DNA of 64,000 bases from Phytophthora quininea (GCA_011947345.1 JAAVTG010000607.1:1-64000), one strand, 5' to 3'. Positions 1-12,144 are shown, counted from the first letter of the stretch. Notes: generated by a model not told the origin, from the letters alone. Numbers and translations are program-made.

Positions 1-481
1 GAGCGACTCGAGCACGTCGAGGCTGGGGGCGGCTGCGGCGTTGGCCTGTTCGTCCGCCTCGTGCTGCAGCGTCTTGTTCTCGCTCTCGAGCGCGCTCTTC
101 TCGCCCGAGAGCTTGAGCACAGCCAGCTGCTTCTCGAGCGCCACGATCGTGCGCTTGACGCCCAGCAGCATTTCCTTTTGCGCTGCATGAAGCGGCGCTG
201 CACCTCCCGATGCTTCATGCGTTTCTCCTCGATCGTCACGCGCCGGCGAGAGCTCTTGACCTTCTTCTTGGGCGCGACGGCAGCGGGCTCTTGCTTGACG
301 TCCGTGGGGACTCAGAGGCCTGCAGAGAGGACGAGGACGGGGACGGCAGCAGCAAACTCTCGAAGATCTGCTGGTCCGTGTCGCTCCAGTCCTCCGGCAG
401 GAAGTGGGTGGCCAGCTGCTGCTCCTGGCGGTAGACGATGGGGGCGTGGGCGCTCGGACTCGCCTGCTGGAAGAAGGCCAT
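1..481 (-). CDS. bZIP-like transcription factor, partial, frame-broken
   Basis: Starts at ATG 481 and runs off the left edge, so the C-terminus is missing. Residues 1-75 are an acidic, Ser-rich region. A basic region (VTIEEKRMKHREVQRRFMQR, about 239-180) is followed by a leucine-zipper-like helix (heptads around VALEKQLAVLKL, about 150-110). These three pieces lie in three different frames: one break falls near 300-315 (at a CCCC run) and one near 172-178 (at an AAAA run). Each needs a single-base change and I found no credible intron. In a canonical bZIP the basic region carries an invariant Asn (N-x7-R/K); here the aligned position is His. Oomycete bZIPs with substituted Asn are known. The role as a DNA-binding regulator is inferred. 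It could be a pseudogene if the breaks are real. Confidence 0.55.
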
Positions 482-1255
482 CGCGCTCTTCCTGCGATTT
501 CGGAGACTGCGGCTCTGAATAGATGTGGAGATTCACATAAGTACGAACGGATGGTGATTGGCTGAGTCAGGTGCGTAGAGAAAGGGTGTGAACACGTGCT
601 GTTGGAGAAGTCGTCGTTGACTTTGACAACACCAACTCGGTGTCTTGGTTTCGCGCGGCTTGATGCGGGGTGCTTTGAGTTCGTAATGGTCCATGCGATT
701 CTCTCTATCGCCGTTGACGGGACGAGAGGGGATTCTGTTCGACAGAGCAGATCTGCTGTCTTTTTCACTAGCAGGAAGTGGGATCCTCCGGATGTCTATC
801 GTCTTTTCGAGATTAAGCAAGCAGCGCTGGTTACGAAGCCCGCGTGCGCATGCAGGCACCGCCACACACAGCAACTTGCTGCTGCACCGGCAAATGTGCT
901 TGGTCGTCGCTGCTTCGAACGGTTGGCAAACGCCCCAGCATCAGTTGCCTCGGTGTTTGACGGACTGATGTCTTCCGTAGTCATGACCCAAATGACGATA
1001 CTTTTTACACAACTCTCAAGATCGGATAGCCTCGCCTGGCTCAGAGCTTGGGCTGGGTCCGTTCCTTCTTACAGACTCCCGTGAAAATGTGCCTTTCACC
1101 GCCAGCTACTCCCTTTCGCGGTCGATATGAGTGTACAAATCAGAGGTAGCGCTGCCCCCATCAAGTTCCCTGCGTCGGTTTTCCTCGTCCTCGCCCGAGC
1201 GTTTTCGACGCGCGCAGAAACACCAAAGTTTTGTTTTTGCTGGCTGCTGCACACG
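482..1255. other. Intergenic region between divergent genes
   Basis: It lies between the leftward bZIP-like gene and the rightward arrestin-like gene. No reading frame here looks like a protein family. It probably holds both promoters, but I see no clear match to the oomycete core promoter. Confidence 0.5.
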
Positions 1256-2367
1256 ATGGCGAAGCGGGAGTCGGTCCAAGGTATGCGTGGTCGCTTGGCA
1301 GTCGCTCTCGACAGCGCAAGCTACGCGCCGGGCGAGATTGTGAGCGGCATCGTCACACTTTCAATCGTGGAGTTGGTGCAGGCAAAAGAACGTGCGTATG
1401 CAGATGGTAGAGTTGTTGACAAGTCTACGTTGCCCTGAATCGCTCTGTGTGCAGCTCTGTCGGTGCTGATTCAAGGTCGAGAAGACGTGGCTTGGGACGA
1501 CGGAGGGGATACTCCCGTTGGTAACGCATTCGACAAGGCCTTCCTGCAGCACAAAGTGAGAGTTCGAGCACGGTGGATTTTTAACATCGGCGACGTAGCT
1601 AACCAGGATGTCTACAGATTGTGCTGACTCCGACCTCCGTCTGCGCTCCGGGACACTCGGAGTATCGCTTTGATTTTCAACTTCCAGCAGGTTTACCCTC
1701 GAGCTTCGATCTCTCGAACGTCTACAGCGGCAATGTGGAGCGTCTTCGAGTCCAACTTAACTACCAGGTCAGTGTCTGGCTCAGAGCCGACAGTGAGTCA
1801 GTGGCGTACATGCAGGCCGAGCAGGAGTTTACGGTTCATGCCCCACCGACGATAATTCCACCGGCAAGATCGCTGGAGATGTCGACGTCGGCGATGGTAC
1901 AGTGGCTCTGGTGCATCAAGCGAGGCAGCGTAGAGATGACGATCCAAGTTCCAAAAGATGTTTTTGTGGCGGGAGGAATCGTCTCGATTCAGTGCCAGTT
2001 GGACGGCTCGGCCTGCAAGACAGCGATCGCGTCGCTTTCGGTGGATTTAGTTGAGGATATTGTGCTGCGGAATTTGGGTGAGCGGCTGCAGTGGACTGTC
2101 ACGCGAGTGCTCTCCACGCAGCAAGTCAGCGGTCCATCTGCAGGCCAAACGCTGGACATGGTGGTGAATGTCCCTCTAACTGAAAGCGAGAAGCAGACTC
2201 CTCTAAATCCGACCCTCGCGACGCATTTCTTCCGGTGTACACACCGGTTAGTAGTCCGGTGCCAGCCATTCATGGCTCAAGCTGTGGATGCAGAGGTGGC
2301 TCTGAAAGTACTGCATCGCAATACTCCATCGAGCGCAACCATAACGCAGCTGCAAATGCCGTCCTGA
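1256..2367 (+). CDS. Arrestin-fold protein
   Basis: Three exons: 1256-1391, 1455-1555 and 1618-2367. Introns are 63 and 62 nt (GTGCGT...TGCAG and GTGAGA...TACAG), and the joined frame gives 328 residues without a stop. ATG 1256 is followed directly by the arrestin N-domain strand pattern (RGRLAVALDSASYAPGEIVSG). The middle exon carries SVLIQGREDVAW, and the last exon holds the end of the N-domain (PPGSEYRF-like turn, read as APGHSEYRFDFQLPAGLPSS) and the C-domain. Alpha-arrestin-type proteins are adaptors that recruit ubiquitin ligases or trafficking machinery to membrane proteins; that role is from family knowledge. There is no PPxY motif and the C-terminal tail is short, so it resembles VPS26/arrestin-like sandwich proteins as much as classical ART adaptors. 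Confidence 0.8.
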
Positions 2368-2476
2368 GTCTGCCTCCAAAGATTTCAATGCAGAGGAAGA
2401 CAACATTCTTCCTAGTTTTGTTATTCAATCGACTTCACTCTTGCAACGTCACTTGGCAATGAAGAAAATGCTCAAC

Positions 2477-3682
2477 TCAATGTAAGAGGAACTGCGAGCC
2501 AACAACTTGCGTCTCGATTTTCATGCAGATTTGAAGCATCTCGAGGCACCACCACCCCGACGTCGCAATGGTCGTGCCTTCGATCACACCACCGAATTCA
2601 GCTCTGCAGCTTTCGTTGTGGTCGCCTTCAGGCTCGAAGACGCCCCAGATGAACATGTTCATCCACACATCCTCGTTCTGCGGCTCCACTTTCTTGCGTC
2701 CTCGTGGATCACGAGCCATCGCTTCACCTTCCTGACGCAGATACGCCTTGGGGTCAATGCTTCGATAGAAGACCAAAAATCTGCCCACCCCAAGATCGAC
2801 GCGCATGGCAATGAAGAATGTCCGGACGCGCACATCCGAGTCCTCGCGTTCGAGCGTGTGGTGGTAGATGACCATATTGTCGCCGAGCTGCTGCGTGAGG
2901 TGGAAGCGCGTTTTCATATTACTCGTGTACAATTTCGCGGCGCTGTCTGCCTGCGAGATGATTCTCCACGTTCCCTCGGTCATCCTGTCGACGGTCAGAC
3001 CATGGTAGACTTTCTCCAGCGAGAACACCAGTTTATCAGGGTAAATCTTGTGACGGTCTCGCCATCCAAAGATGTTCGAGCCGGTCGAGAAACGAGTCTT
3101 GCTCGATCGAAACGCCACGATCTCACCGTAGGCTGCGCGTGCAATTGCGTTGCACTGCTCCATCGTCAACGGGTTAATCACCAACGTGGGGTTGGCGAGC
3201 TTTTGCTCCTGTGTGGCTTGAGCCGCGACGAGTGCCTTGGTCTGAGAAATAGATAGATGCTCCACCTGCTTCTCCATGGTGTTGTAGAGCGTTCCGAGTC
3301 GCTTCAGTTCCGCGTTCTCCTTCACCAGCGCACTCCGCAGCTGTGTCAACTGCACGTACGCACTGTGCATCTTGGACAGCTCTTCGTCCTCAGCTTTAAC
3401 CTCGTCGCTTGGAGAGCTTGGCTGGGCGTGTTCGCGATGGTGGGAAAAGAGGAGCTGGTCGTACTGAGCCTCGAGCTTTTCGACTTCGCTGCGGAGTTCA
3501 TTGAGCGTGTTCTACGAGAGCAGACAAGTGAGACTGACGCTACACCGAGAAACGTTTTGACATGTCAATGGCCGTACTAGCTTCTTGTAGTAACACTTTT
3601 TGACAATCAGGCGGTTCTTGGCGCGCTGTTGGTCGTCCAGCACGCGCTTCTTCCTGGGCGCTGGCTCCTCGGACGGCTCCAT
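2477..3682 (-). CDS. bZIP protein with START-like C-terminal domain
   Basis: Two exons, 3682-3578 and 3511-2477, with a 66-nt intron (GTACGG...TCGTAG) in phase 0; 379 residues. The start ATG 3682 is preceded by an in-frame TGA. Exon 1 ends in a basic region (QQRAKNRLIVKKCYYKK) with the canonical Asn, and exon 2 opens with a zipper-like coiled coil (NTLNELRSEVEKLEAQY). A second coiled coil lies near residues 85-130. The C-terminal half (about 150-379) has the pattern of the START-like domains fused to bZIP regions in oomycetes (WRIISQADSAAKLY, RTFFIAMRVDLGVGRFLVFY, GVIEGTTIATSGWWCLEML). Some relatives are labelled M96 mating-specific proteins. Probable role: nuclear regulator with a possible lipid-sensing domain; this is inference. 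Confidence 0.75.
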
Positions 3683-4935
3683 CGCCGGTCAATCTCGAGT
3701 CTCCTCGCCGCTGGAGTGTGCGGTGCCGATAAGACTTCGAGAGAGCTCTGCAGAGACTCTACGACGTCACAATCTGACCTGCCAAAAAGGGCGGCGCAAA
3801 TTTCGGCGGCGCGTGAGCAACGATGCGTTCAACGACACCCACGAGCAGAAAGATGGCAAGGGTGGACTTGTCGGCGTCAAAGGGGAGCTCTCGTACAAAC
3901 TCGAGTCAGATTTTGGAATCGACAATGAAAAGTGCCTCTTCGATTGACATAAAAAATGGATTCTGCTCGCGACGATCCTGGCGTCAATTCGAGACGACAC
4001 GACGCGTAGCTGACTCATGCGATTGCTTGCGCTAGCAGAAGTGATAGCAGTGCAGCGTTGCGGTGGTGGAGACGAGAAATTCTCGCTCATGATGCAGCCG
4101 CGCTGAATTGTCATGTTAGCCATGTTTTGTGATTTTGTGGACGCTCTGATTGGCCTGACTTGGCCATTTTTGCTGACTCTTTGTTCAACGTACAGTGGGA
4201 CCGATGTCAATGCTTGTCGAGCAGTTTCCGAGCTTTGTTGTTGCTGTTCGCCTGCGAGGATTTTCGCGGGCGGACGTCGATTAGGAAACAGCATAGCTAA
4301 TGTGTTTCTCGGGCTTGGCGACGGCGGAGGCAGAGTCCAAGGGAACGCCAGCGTGTGACAGGAAGGTTGGGACGCCCCCAGCTCAACGATTCCGAGGCAG
4401 CGTCTGCCACGGAAGCGCTCGCTTAGCTCGCTCAGAGCCACGAAATGCTGTCAACGATGTGCTCAACGTGCTTTCCGCAATGCTGGCAACTGCGCAACCT
4501 GTCCTACGTGCGAGCCCAGCAGAGTGAGAGCTCCATCTATTGATTGCGTGCGTCCTCTCACCCATACATCACCACCAAAAACAAAACGCTGCAGCGGCAA
4601 CTGCTACGAGGGTCATTGAGCGTCTCGGTGACAGGACCGTTGCAATCGGCACGGTGTCAGCAAAAGATACTCGTTCGTCGTCGTCGTCGTCGAGTCACAC
4701 GATGTGGTGAAGGTGCCACTGCAGTCGCCGCTTTTCGCTGCTTGTCGCGGTGTAGCGCCGACAAGTTCACGCCCACACGCCCACAAGCCGAGAGTAGTTT
4801 GCCGATCTTTCTCGTCGTTGGTAACATTGCTTCGCGTTGACAGCGTGGCACAGCCCACTCTGGCCGACTGCGACACCACCATGTTTGTCCGTTTGTGCTG
4901 CTGTAGCCAAGTATCGGCGGCCTGGAGATTGCAAG
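3683..4935. other. Intergenic, no recognisable gene
   Basis: A leftward open frame of 224 codons (3767-4441) exists but has no domain-like pattern, biased composition and no supporting splice or start context. I see nothing else that I can assign. The right end may contain 5' leader of the repeat gene. Confidence 0.5.
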
Positions 4936-7900
4936 ATGTTGCACCGTGGCGGCGTCCTCACTCGACCTGTCGTTGGACTGCCGGCCTCGCTTGTCTACGG
5001 CCGATGTGTGTGCTGCATCGTTCCTAGCCTCCTGAAAATCCGTCCGCGTGAGTAGCGGCCATGGCAACAAGGACTGGAGCGTCGTGGACTCGCGTGACAG
5101 GTTGTTCCCACCTCAGCAACGACGCCGCGACGCGAATGTGGCGAAAACGAAGTTACTCGCGGTCGAGGTCAATCTCCAAGATCAGTTCAAACGAAGCGGT
5201 GCAATGCCTCGGCGGGTATCCCACGAGCAATCCAGGTGGGTCTGCCATGGAGATCGGCCTCACAATTGAATCTGCCCCACGGCAGTCACTTAGCTCACCT
5301 ACCTGGTGTTGCTACTTACCTAGCTCTCCACACGTCGGGCACCGCCACCCCGTGTACACAACAAGCCTCCTATTTATCTCCGGTCGAGACGTACTCACCC
5401 GAGACATACTCGCCCGAGACGACCGCGCCGGTGACGTATCCGCCGTACACGACTGCCCCGCCGACCTACACGCCCGAGACGTATTCGCCCGAGACGTACT
5501 CACCCGAGACATACTCGCCCGAGACGACCGCGCCGGTGACGTATCCGCCGTACACGACTGCCCCGCCGACCTACACGCCCGAGACGTATTCGCCCGAGAC
5601 GTACTCACCCGAGACATACTCGCCCGAGACGACCGCGCCGGTGACGTATCCGCCGTACACGACTGCCCCGCCGACCTACACGCCCGAGACGTATTCGCCC
5701 GAGACGTACTCGCCCGAGACGTACTCACCCGAGACATACTCGCCCGAGACGACCGCGCCGGTGACGTATCCGCCGTACACGACTGCCCCGCCGACCTACA
5801 CGCCGAGACGTATTCGCCCGAGACGTACTCGCCCGAGACGTACTCACCCGAGACATACTCGCCCGAGACGACCGCGCCGGTGACGTATCCGCCGTACACG
5901 ACTGCCCCGCCGACCTACACGCCCGAGACGTATTCGCCCGAGACGTATTCGCCCGAGACGTACTCGCCCGAGACGTACTCACCCGAGACATACTCGCCCG
6001 AGACGACCGCGCCGGTGACGTATCCGCCGTACACGACTGCCCCGCCGACCTACACGCCCGAGACGTATTCGCCCGAGACGTACTCACCCGAGACATACTC
6101 GCCCGAGACGACCGCGCCGGTGACGTATCCGCCGTACACGACTGCCCTGCCGACCTACACGCCTGACGTATTCGCCCGAGACGTATTCGCCCGAGACGTA
6201 CTCGCCCGAGACGTACTCACCCGAGACATACTGCCCGAGACGACCGCGCCGGTGACGTATCCGCCGTACACGACTGCCCCGCCGACCTACACGCCCGAGA
6301 CGTATTCGCCCGAGACGTACTCGCCCGAGACGTACTCACCCGAGACATACTCGCCCGAGACGACCGCGCCGGTGACGTATCCGCCGTACACGACTGCCCC
6401 GCCGACCTACACGCCCGAGACGTATTCGCCCGAGACGTACTCGCCCGAGACGTACTCACCCGAGACATACTCGCCCGAGACGACCGCGCCGGTGACGTAT
6501 CCGCCGTACACGACTGCCCCGCCGACCTACACGCCCGAGACGTATTCGCCTGAGACGTACTCGCCCGAGACGTACTCGCCCGAGACGTACTCACCCGAGA
6601 CATACTCGCCCGACGACCGCGCCGGTGACGTATCCGCCGTACACGACTGCCCCGCCGACCTACACGCCCGAGACGTATTCGCCCGAGACGTATTCGCCCG
6701 AGACGTACTCGCCCGAGACGTACTCACCCGAGACATACTCGCCCGAGACGACCGCGCCGGTGACGTATCCGCCGTACACGACTGCCCCGCCGACCTACAC
6801 GCCCGAGACGTATTCGCCCGAGACGTACTCGCCCGAGACGTACTCACCCGAGACATACTCGCCCGAGACGACCGCGCCGGTGACGTATCCGCCGTACACG
6901 ACTGCCCTGCCGACCTACACGCCCGAGACGTATTCGCCCGAGACGTACTCGCCCGAGACGTACTCACCCGAGACATACTCGCCCGAGACGACCGCGCCGG
7001 TGACGTATCCGCCGTACACGACTGCCCCGCCGACCTACACGCCCGAGACGTATTCGCCCGAGACGTACTCGCCCGAGACGTACTCACCCGAGACATACTC
7101 GCCCGAGACGACCGCGCCGGTGACGTATCCGCCGTACACGACTGCCCCGCCGACCTACACGCCCGAGACGTATTCGCCCGAGACGTACTCGCCCGAGACG
7201 TACTCACCCGAGACATACTCGCCCGAGACGACCGCGCCGGTGACGTATCCGCCGTACACGACTGCCCCGCCGACCTACACGCCCGAGACGTATTCGCCCG
7301 AGACGTACTCGCCCGAGACGTACTCACCCGAGACATACTCGCCCGAGACGACCGCGCCGGTGACGTATCCGCCGTACACGACTGCCCCGCCGACCTACAC
7401 GCCCGAGACGTATTCGCCCGAGACGTACTCGCCCGAGACGTACTCGCCCGAGACGTACTCACCCGAGACATACTCGCCCGAGACGACCGCGCCGGTGACG
7501 TATCCGCCGTACACGACTGCCCCGCCGACCTACACGCCCGAGACGTATTCGCCCGAGACGTACTCGCCCGAGACGTACTCACCCGAGACATACTCGCCCG
7601 AGACGACCGCGCCGGTGACGTATCCGCCGTACACGACTGCCCCGCCGACCTACACGCCCGAGACGTATTCGCCCGAGACGTACTCGCCCGAGACATACTC
7701 GCCCGAGACGATCGCGCCGGTGACGACCGCGCCGGTGACGTATCCGCCGTACACGACTGCCCCGCCGACCTACACGCCCGAGACGTATTCGCCCGAGACG
7801 TACTCGCCCGAGACGTACTCGCCCGAGACGTACTCACCCGAGACATACTCGCCCGAGACGACCGCGCCGGTGACGTATCCGCCGTACACGACTGCCCCGC

Positions 7901-10900
7901 CGACCTACACGCCCGAGACGTATTCGCCCGAGACGTATTCGCCCGAGACGTACTCGCCCGAGACGTACTCACCCGAGACATACTCGCCCGAGACGACCGC
8001 GCCGGTGACGTATCCGCCGTACACGACTGCCCCGCCGACCTACACGCCCGAGACGTATTCGCCCGAGACGTACTCGCCCGAGACGTACTCGCCCGAGACG
8101 ACGCGCCGGTGACGACCGCGCCGGTGACGTATCCGCCGTACACGACTGCCCCGCCGACCTACACGCCCGAGACGTATTCGCCCGAGACGTACTCGCCCGA
8201 GACGTACTCACCCGAGACATACTCGCCCGAGACGACCGCGCCGGTGACGTATCCGCCGTACACGACTGCCCCGCCGACCTACACGCCCGAGACGTATTCG
8301 CCCGAGACGTACTCGCCCGAGACGTACTCACCCGAGACATACTCGCCCGAGACGACCGCGCCGGTGACGTATCCGCCGTACACGACTACCCCGCCGACCT
8401 ACACGCCCGAGACGTATTCGCCCGAGACGTACTCGCCCGAGACGTACTCACCCGAGACATACTCGCCCGAGACGACCGCGCCGGTGACGTATCCGCCGTA
8501 CACGACTGCCCCGCCGACCTACACGCCCGAGACGTATTCGCCCGAGACGTACTCGCCCGAGACGTACTCACCCGAGACATACTCGCCCGAGACGACCGCG
8601 CCGGTGACGTATCCGCCGTACACGACTGCCCCGCCGACCTACACGCCCGAGACGTATTCGCCCGAGACGTATTCGCCCGAGACGTATTCGCCCGAGACGT
8701 ACTCGCCCGAGACGTACTCACCCGAGACATACTCGCCCGAGACGACCGCGCCGGTGACGTATCCGCCGTACACGACTGCCCCGCCGACCTACACGCCCGA
8801 GACGTATTCGCCCGAGACGTACTCGCCCGAGACGTACTCGCCCGAGACGTACTCACCCGAGACATACTCGCCCGAGACGACCGCGCCGGTGACGTATCCG
8901 CCGTACACGACTGCCCCGCCGACCTACACGCCCGAGACGTATTCGCCCGAGACGTATTCGCCCGAGACGTACTCGCCCGAGACGTACTCACCCGAGACAT
9001 ACTCGCCCGAGACGACCGCGCCGGTGACGTATCCGCCGTACACGACTGCCCCGCCGACCTACACGCCCGAGACGTATTCGCCCGAGACGTATTCGCCCGA
9101 GACGTATTCGCCCGAGACGTACTCGCCCGAGACGTACTCACCCGAGACATACTCGCCCGAGACGACCGCGCCGGTGACGTATCCGCCGTACACGACTGCC
9201 CCGCCGACCTACACGCCCGAGACGTATTCGCCCGAGACGTACTCGCCCGAGACGTACTCGCCCGAGACGTACTCACCCGAGACATACTCGCCCGAGACGA
9301 CCGCGCCGGTGACGTATCCGCCGTACACGACTGCCCCGCCGACCTACACGCCCGAGACGTATTCGCCCGAGACGTATTCGCCCGAGACGTACTCGCCCGA
9401 GACGTACTCACCCGAGACATACTCGCCCGAGACGACCGCGCCGGTGACGTATCCGCCGTACACGACTGCCCCGCCGACCTACACGCCCGAGACGTATTCG
9501 CCCGAGACGTACTCGCCCGAGACGTACTCGCCCGAGACGTACTCACCCGAGACATACTCGCCCGAGACGACCGCGCCGGTGACGTATCCGCCGTACACGA
9601 CTGCCCCGCCGACCTACACGCCCGAGACGTATTCGCCCGAGACGTATTCGCCCGAGACGTATTCGCCCGAGACGTACTCGCCCGAGACGTACTCACCCGA
9701 GACATACTCGCCCGAGACGACCGCGCCGGTGACGTATCCGCCGTACACGACTGCCCCGCCGACCTACACGCCCGAGACGTATTCGCCCGAGACGTACTCG
9801 CCCGAGACGTACTCGCCCGAGACGTACTCACCCGAGACATACTCGCCCGAGACGACCGCGCCGGTGACGTATCCGCCGTACACGACTGCCCCGCCGACCT
9901 ACACGCCCGAGACGTATTCGCCCGAGACGTATTCGCCCGAGACGTATTCGCCCGAGACGTACTCGCCCGAGACGTACTCACCCGAGACATACTCGCCCGA
10001 GACGACCGCGCCGGTGACGTATCCGCCGTACACGACTGCCCCGCCGACCTACACGCCCGAGACGTATTCGCCCGAGACGTACTCGCCCGAGACGTACTCG
10101 CCCGAGACGTACTCACCCGAGACATACTCGCCCGAGACGACCGCGCCGGTGACGTATCCGCCGTACACGACTGCCCCGCCGACCTACACGCCCGAGACGT
10201 ATTCGCCCGAGACGTATTCGCCCGAGACGTACTCGCCCGAGACGTACTCACCCGAGACATACTCGCCCGAGACGACCGCGCCGGTGACGTATCCGCCGTA
10301 CACGACTGCCCCGCCGACCTACACGCCCGAGACGTATTCGCCCGAGACGTACTCGCCCGAGACGTACTCGCCCGAGACGTACTCACCCGAGACATACTCG
10401 CCCGAGACGACCGCGCCGGTGACGTATCCGCCGTACACGACTGCCCCGCCGACCTACACGCCCGAGACGTATTCGCCCGAGACGTATTCGCCCGAGACGT
10501 ATTCGCCCGAGACGTACTCGCCCGAGACGTACTCACCCGAGACATACTCGCCCGAGACGACCGCGCCGGTGACGTATCCGCCGTACACGACTGCCCCGCC
10601 GACCTACACGCCCGAGACGTATTCGCCCGAGACGTACTCGCCCGAGACGTACTCACCCGAGACATACTCGCCCGAGACGACCGCGCCGGTGACGTATCCG
10701 CCGTACACGACTGCCCCGCCGACCTACACGCCCGAGACGTATTCGCCCGAGACGTACTCGCCCGAGACGTACTCACCCGAGACATACTCGCCCGAGACGA
10801 CCGCGCCGGTGACGTATCCGCCGTACACGACTGCCCCGCCGACCTACACGCCCGAGACGTATTCGCCCGAGACGTATTCGCCCGAGACGTATTCGCCCGA

Positions 10901-11714
10901 GACGTACTCGCCCGAGACGTACTCACCCGAGACATACTCGCCCGAGACGACCGCGCCGGTGACGTATCCGCCGTACACGACTGCCCCGCCGACCTACACG
11001 CCCGAGACGTATTCGCCCGAGACGTACTCACCCGAGACATACTCGCCCGAGACGACCGCGCCGGTGACGACCGCGCCGGTGACGTATCCGCCGTACACGA
11101 CTGCCCCGCCGACCTACACGCCCGAGACGTATTCGCCCGAGACGTATTCGCCCGAGACGTACTCGCCCGAGACGTACTCACCCGAGACATACTCGCCCGA
11201 GACGACCGCGCCGGTGACGTATCCGCCGTACACGACTGCCCCACCGACCTACACGCCCGAGACGTACTCGCCTGAGACCACGGCCCCAGTCACTTACACT
11301 CCTCACCCGAGTTTGATTTGCTACGAAGATACTCCGTCGCCGACGACTGCTACTCCTACGTACACGCCTTCGGAGCCTCCGACTACCGTAGTTCCGACTT
11401 CTGAACCTCCCTCGACAACGCCACCTTCGACACCTGAGGTGACAACGGGAGTGCCGAAGACTCCTACGCCTTCTGTTTACCCGACGCCGGCCCCAGTCAC
11501 GACGACCCACGCGCCGACTCCGACGCCTACGCCGAAGAAGACAAACCCGGCACAGCAGTCTCCGAGCCAGAACAGCAAGTGGTACCGCCGTCTCGGTGAG
11601 TTCATTCTGTGGTGAGCATCTGTACGACCGACACACGTGCTCGGACGACCAACAGCTCCGCCGGAGCTACTTACGACTGCATCCACTGCGTTATCGATGT
11701 CCGCCGACGTATGA
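4936..11714 (+). CDS. Giant mucin-like Thr/Pro repeat protein (TYSPE repeats), frame-disrupted
   Basis: The recognisable frame reads ETYSPETYSPETTAP / VTYPPYTTAPPTYTP over and over from about 5388 to 11280, then a non-repetitive Thr/Pro tail. The frame shifts at five places: about 5804 (-1), 6171 (-2), 6232 (-1), 6612 (-2) and 8100 (-1). Between them the TYSPE frame is always open. The 5' end is uncertain: no in-frame ATG lies next to the array, but an exon from ATG 4936 to 5047 followed by a 69-nt intron (GTGAGT...CCTCAG, 5048-5116) enters the TYSPE frame correctly. The 3' end is either the stop at 11615, or an intron 11596-11655 (GTGAGT...CAACAG) leading to a stop at 11714. The protein would be near 2,100 residues, probably heavily O-glycosylated and wall- or surface-associated like other Thr/Pro mucin-like oomycete proteins. 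No clear signal peptide or membrane anchor is visible. A shorter relative with the same motifs lies at 53754-55170. Confidence 0.6.
5388..11280. repeat. Nested tandem array: 15-bp units inside 120/135/150-bp super-repeats
   Basis: The basic unit is CCCGAGACGTAYTCR (15 bp, coding PETYS). Two to six of these are followed by a 60-75 bp linker carrying gacgtatccgccgtacacg. I counted 46 linkers between 5437 and 11215. Spacing is mostly 120 bp from about 6250 to 7360 and 8125 to 8605, and alternates 150/135/135 from 8605 to 10570. The units differ at few sites (tattcg / tactcg / tactca / catactcg), and these occur in fixed order within each super-repeat. That points to expansion of whole super-repeats by unequal exchange or slippage. 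Each unit contains a short dyad, CGAG-ACGTA-CTCG. Confidence 0.95.
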
Positions 11715-12126
11715 CACTACTTGCTTTTTTCTTAGGACGATGCAGATCTTAATGCATGGGAATAATAACACGGCGCTTTTCGCACGGAGAAACAGTTGCG
11801 TCTTCCTCGTGGCCATCGATGCCATCTTAATCTCAGTGTTGTTGAGCAGTAGCATGAAAGCCGTTACCAGATAAACACTGCTTTTGAATAATACCCCACG
11901 ATGCTGTGCAAGAATCGATATCAATTCTTTTAGAGCATAAATCGAAGGCTAGAGCCGAAATACAGATTTTCAGCGCACCCGAACGCGACCAGCTGCAGTA
12001 AACCCTTTTAATGCACGCGATTGGTTCCCAAGCCGAGAATATCGATGCCTTGATCACTTTTAAAGCCATCTCAAAGCATTTGCGCTTGCTTTTGGGATCG
12101 GTCGCGAATCGACAGAAGAGTGCTAA
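11715..12126. other. Intergenic, nothing assigned
   Basis: AT-richer than the preceding array. The short open frames on both strands show no family pattern. It separates the repeat gene from the effector promoter. Confidence 0.5.
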
Positions 12127-12144
12127 GTCATTCGCAATTTTGCC
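12127..12144 (+). promoter_or_regulatory. Oomycete core promoter (INR+FPR) of the effector relic
   Basis: The sequence gTCATTCgCAATTTTGCC fits the oomycete initiator YTCATTYY joined to the flanking promoter region CAWTTTNYY. It lies 46 bp upstream of ATG 12190, the usual distance for these genes. Confidence 0.7.

Noticed and set aside
3767..4441. Minus-strand open frame of 224 codons
   Set aside because: Low-complexity Ser/Pro/Arg composition, no domain, no supporting promoter or homologue in the window.
8386..11244. Minus-strand open frame of 952 codons
   Set aside because: It is the antisense of the tandem array; the Ser/Arg-rich product is a by-product of a repeat length divisible by three. 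No start context or non-repeat domain.
5388..11280. CRISPR-like array
   Set aside because: The units are directly abutting, coding and without unique spacers, and the context is eukaryotic.
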